From: Thermoplasmata archaeon | GTDB taxonomy: Archaea > Thermoplasmatota > Thermoplasmata > Thermoplasmatales > Thermoplasmataceae | NCBI GenBank assembly: GCA_021797525.1 | Contig: JAJZZQ010000013.1 | Location: 1-7,933 of the forward strand | Length of the DNA stretch: 7,933 nt | Direction: 5' to 3' | Shown: positions 6,247 through 7,933 of the stretch, piece after piece | How the letters are laid out: every line of letters begins with the position of its first letter | Numbering within the stretch: position 1 is the first letter of the stretch | Notes under the pieces: model-generated | Database searches by the model: none | The model's input: only the letters and a program-made list of their open reading frames with translations | What the model was told of the DNA's origin: nothing | Program-made: the position numbers and the translations under genes

Positions 6247-6864
6247 TCAATCTATGTAATTAAGCGCTATACTGGCCTCTCCAGGGTTCGTTCCCAAGCC
6301 GTTAGGGCTTGTCTCAAAACCTACATGTATGACTGTTCCTGATGAAACTCCCGTGTACTCCAAGCTGTACGTACCTGCTGCTCCAAGGTTAGCGCTGTAA
6401 ACTCCGCTTGAAGTGCCTAGCGTTGTGGTAGAAGATAGTGCTGTAGCAGTAGAAATTCCACCAAAGGTCATTGAGGATTCAGAGAAATACAGGTATGTAC
6501 CGGCGTTGAATGCGTCGCCAGTGGGAACGGTAACGTTTATGAAGAAGTTTCCGGTGTTAATTGCGCTTGTGAAGTTCACATCAAGAACATTGACGGCGTA
6601 AAGAGTCTCATTTGTCATAGTTGGCAGGAGTAATGTTCCAATTTCTTCAGCGGAACTATAATGCATGGATGCCCATATGCTTGTTCCTGATGGCATCAGA
6701 GCTTGTGCTGCTGCATAATTCGATCCCTGCTCAGCAAAAAATGCCGGACTTCCTACCGTGCTCTCCACGCTTATACTTCCCTGTACCATGACATCGGCCA
6801 CCGCAACTGCGGGCAAAATAGTAGCCACCATGGCAACCAACAATATTATTGTCTTTCTATTCAT
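6247..6864 (-). CDS. Secreted beta-rich surface protein B (205 aa)
   Basis: The ATG at 6862-6864 follows an AGGAG site eight bases upstream. Residues 1-23 form a class I signal peptide (NRK, hydrophobic core, LPAVAVA) with cleavage expected before D24. The mature 182 residues start with VMVQGSISVES and end with ASIALNYID. They contain no Lys, no Arg and no Cys, and are rich in Ser, Thr, Gly and Ala. Three sequons are present: N85-E-T, N97-F-T and N110-V-T. It is a clear paralogue of the 1346-1924 product, with the same signal peptide length and ending, TNETLYAVNVLDVNFTS in the place of SNETAWAINFLYITFST, and MTFG at 132-135. No transmembrane anchor or wall-sorting signal follows. The strand-like mature N-terminus and C-terminus suit a subunit that assembles by strand exchange, as in TasA-like archaeal bundling pili, but I cannot confirm the fold. 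It is a single-gene transcription unit. Confidence 0.85.
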   Translation of the reverse strand: MNRKTIILLVAMVATILPAVAVADVMVQGSISVESTVGSPAFFAEQGSNYAAAQALMPSGTSIWASMHYSSAEEIGTLLLPTMTNETLYAVNVLDVNFTSAINTGNFFINVTVPTGDAFNAGTYLYFSESSMTFGGISTATALSSTTTLGTSSGVYSANLGAAGTYSLEYTGVSSGTVIHVGFETSPNGLGTNPGEASIALNYID

Positions 6865-6872
6865 GTTCCTTT

Positions 6873-6877
6873 CTCCT
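6873..6877 (-). promoter_or_regulatory. Shine-Dalgarno site of secreted protein B
   Basis: AGGAG on the minus strand lies eight bases before the ATG. It confirms the chosen start and a leadered mRNA, as for the paralogue. Confidence 0.7.
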
Positions 6878-6936
6878 TTTGTCCTTCGTCCTAAACCTTA
6901 CCAAAAAGCCATAAATTCAAGCAGTATTAGCATTAT

Positions 6937-6950
6937 GAAAGTAAAATATG
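6937..6950 (-). promoter_or_regulatory. Conserved TATA-box promoter element of secreted protein B
   Basis: The minus strand reads CATATTTTACTTTC, one base different from the element upstream of the paralogue (1991-2004), at nearly the same distance from the start codon. The predicted transcription start is near 6918, giving a leader of about 54 bases. Confidence 0.6.
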
Positions 6951-6994
6951 AACTAATTGAAGCAGAAGCTTCATATAGTCAGATAAATGTATAG

Positions 6995-7370
6995 GTAAGA
7001 ACAATGGTGGAATGCTGGCCGTGGCTGCTACCAGCGCACATGTGTCATAATCGGCATGCTTTTCATTGAAAACTGCGTAGAATTGGTTAATGATTTAGAA
7101 TTGCAATCATTTCACTGAATTAATAATCTGATCGAACCATCTCAGATTATGACTACCAATTTTGATATTGTCCCCAAACAGCGATGAGCGCATCTCATTG
7201 AGAGTTCAACGTTCGATCCAAGTGGCGAAATTTTTTTAGCAATATTATAGCCTACAATGAAAAGGAATTTTCGGTACCTGCAGGTGTGAAACATTCAGAA
7301 GCCCAAAATACCACCAGAATATTGGTGCGATATGTCAAGTCTGGTTGTTTCCTATTTTAACAGGCATTCC
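6995..7370. other. Stop-rich stretch, no supported gene
   Basis: The stretch lies between the promoter of secreted protein B and the IS6-like relic. One minus-strand frame (about 7090 down to 6993) reads QFYAVFNEKHADYDTCALVA, which looks protein-like but has no recognisable domain and is closed by stops upstream. The rest may be the decayed body of the relic at 7371-7617. Nothing further could be assigned. Confidence 0.4.
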
Positions 7371-7617
7371 TTATGGAAAAAGCATCAGCCTTCCCATACC
7401 CGCCAGTACAGTATTCTGTATATTGACCGTATATGGCTCTGCATGCCAATGAACTTGAAAATTTAGTAACATTTTTTGTATTTTCGCAAAATTCCAATTG
7501 TAAATTTCTTTCATTCTCAATGCAATTTTAATCATTCCTGCTTTTTTATTGCAAGCCAAACACCGTGCACTATTCTGTATGAGATGAACGCCTGAACTGT
7601 ACCCCCCTCAATTCTGA
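7371..7617 (-). pseudogene. Possible IS6-like transposase N-terminal relic
   Basis: The minus-strand frame is open from about 7617 to a stop just before 7371, with no ATG near its beginning. It contains NSARCLACNKKAG and then IKIALRMKEIYNWNFAKIQK followed by MLLNFQVHWHAE. A CxxC pair followed by this helix-turn-helix-like segment recalls the N-terminus of archaeal IS6-type transposases ('C..C.k.......AL.ly....s...I...L......vs..TiyrWv'). The expected tryptophan of 'iyrWi' is replaced (PYTVNIQ), and the DDE domain is not found downstream. It is a short decayed fragment with an uncertain family. Confidence 0.35.
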
Positions 7618-7643
7618 AAGCCAAGCTTGTTGCACCGCATTGA

Positions 7644-7657
7644 ATCGTAATTACGAT
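7644..7657. repeat. Perfect 14-bp palindrome ATCGTAATTACGAT
   Basis: This palindrome lies about 150 bases upstream of the Rieske gene, in sequence without coding signs. It could be a distal regulator site or a chance palindrome. Confidence 0.35.
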
Positions 7658-7755
7658 ATTCACAACTTATCTGACTTTATAAGTATGGTTTTGTTTGATA
7701 GAATCTTACAACAACCACAGGTGTAGTGCAATAATTATCTGACAAAAGCTCAAAG

Positions 7756-7767
7756 TTGAAGCTTCAA
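7756..7767. repeat. Perfect 12-bp palindrome TTGAAGCTTCAA
   Basis: It lies just upstream of the 16-bp palindrome that covers the Rieske promoter, eight centre-flanking bases away. It is a possible accessory operator. Confidence 0.35.
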
Positions 7768-7774
7768 GAGAAAC

Positions 7775-7790
7775 GCAAATTATAATTTGC
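7775..7790 (+). promoter_or_regulatory. Rieske-gene TATA box inside a 16-bp palindromic operator
   Basis: GCAAATTATAATTTGC is a perfect palindrome. Its centre (ATTATAATTT) makes a good archaeal TATA box about 26 bases before the ATG at 7810. That spacing puts the transcription start at or next to the start codon, that is, a leaderless mRNA, in agreement with the lack of a ribosome site. A dimeric regulator bound here would block TBP, so repression is the natural inference. Confidence 0.55.
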
Positions 7791-7809
7791 CTAATACAAT
7801 CAAAGTAAC

Positions 7810-7933
7810 ATGGCATGGTATAAGGTAGCCAAGGAAGGGGCCATGAAGGATGGGGACCTTTTCAAGGCGAACATAGAAGGAAGAGAGGTACTGCTTATAA
7901 GAGATGGAGCAAACTATTACGCAACATCGTGTT
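7810..7933 (+). CDS. Rieske-type [2Fe-2S] ferredoxin, N-terminal part
   Basis: The gene begins with ATG at 7810 and is cut by the window end after 41 codons. The protein starts MAWYKVAKEGAMKDGDLFKA, continues with VLLIRDGANYYATSC, and so ends where the first Rieske box would begin. In small Rieske ferredoxins and NirD-like proteins (about 100-110 residues) a start of the type 'W.kVa....l..G....v.i.G..v.l.r..g..yA....CpH' precedes the CxH and CxxH cluster ligands. The final Cys41 may be the residue before the 'C-P-H' ligand motif, which lies outside the window, so cluster binding itself is not visible. The expected role is soluble electron transfer in the cytoplasm, for example to an oxygenase or reductase. 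No signal peptide or membrane segment is present. Codons look normal and the frame is undamaged, in contrast to the neighbouring relics. Its partner genes would lie downstream. Confidence 0.7.
   Translation, partial: MAWYKVAKEGAMKDGDLFKANIEGREVLLIRDGANYYATSC

Noticed and set aside
6413..6994. Three plus-strand frames over the second secreted-protein gene and its upstream region
   Set aside because: They overlap the paralogous minus-strand gene and its promoter and have no independent support.

Overview
The window looks like a piece of an archaeal chromosome, most likely a Thermoplasmatales-type acidophile, although the lineage call is inference. The support is archaeal gene architecture: TATA-like boxes set at fixed distances from start codons, U-rich downstream terminators and one apparently leaderless gene. 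The two intact genes also encode secreted proteins whose mature parts almost completely lack Lys and Arg. No rRNA, tRNA or CRISPR array was seen.

Only four stretches look like live genes. The 3' end of an unrecognised gene lies at 2-127 (+). Two complete genes on the minus strand, at 1346-1924 and 6247-6864, encode paralogous secreted proteins of 192 and 205 residues. Each has a class I signal peptide ending in LPAVAVA at residue 23, a beta-rich mature domain and shared internal blocks (S/T)NET and MTFG. Each also has a near-identical promoter element and its own poly-T terminator. The start of a Rieske-type [2Fe-2S] ferredoxin gene begins at 7810 (+) and runs off the window; its TATA box lies inside a perfect 16-bp palindrome.

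Almost everything else is a graveyard of insertion sequences, recognisable only by reading through stops and frameshifts. It includes an IS21-type IstA N-terminus (491-713, -), a nearly full-length IS5-family transposase pseudogene (4077-5137, -) with its catalytic Glu changed to Gly, and a second IS5-like C-terminus (3644-3880, -). A third, hidden IS5 copy (5790-6050, +) lies antisense to a 151-codon open frame. There is also an IS1634/IS4-type C-terminus (5136-5640, +), a possible IS6-like N-terminus with a CxxC pair (7371-7617, -), and weaker candidates at 2060-2218 and 2661-2924. The word GGTAAGGTT occurs four times, twice as an inverted pair bracketing the large IS5 relic and once in the leader of each secreted-protein gene.

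The two paralogous surface proteins and their shared promoter stand intact amid this decay, which argues that they are under selection. The best hypothesis is that they are subunits of an extracellular filament or coat. The Rieske gene is independent of them and is probably controlled through the palindrome over its promoter.
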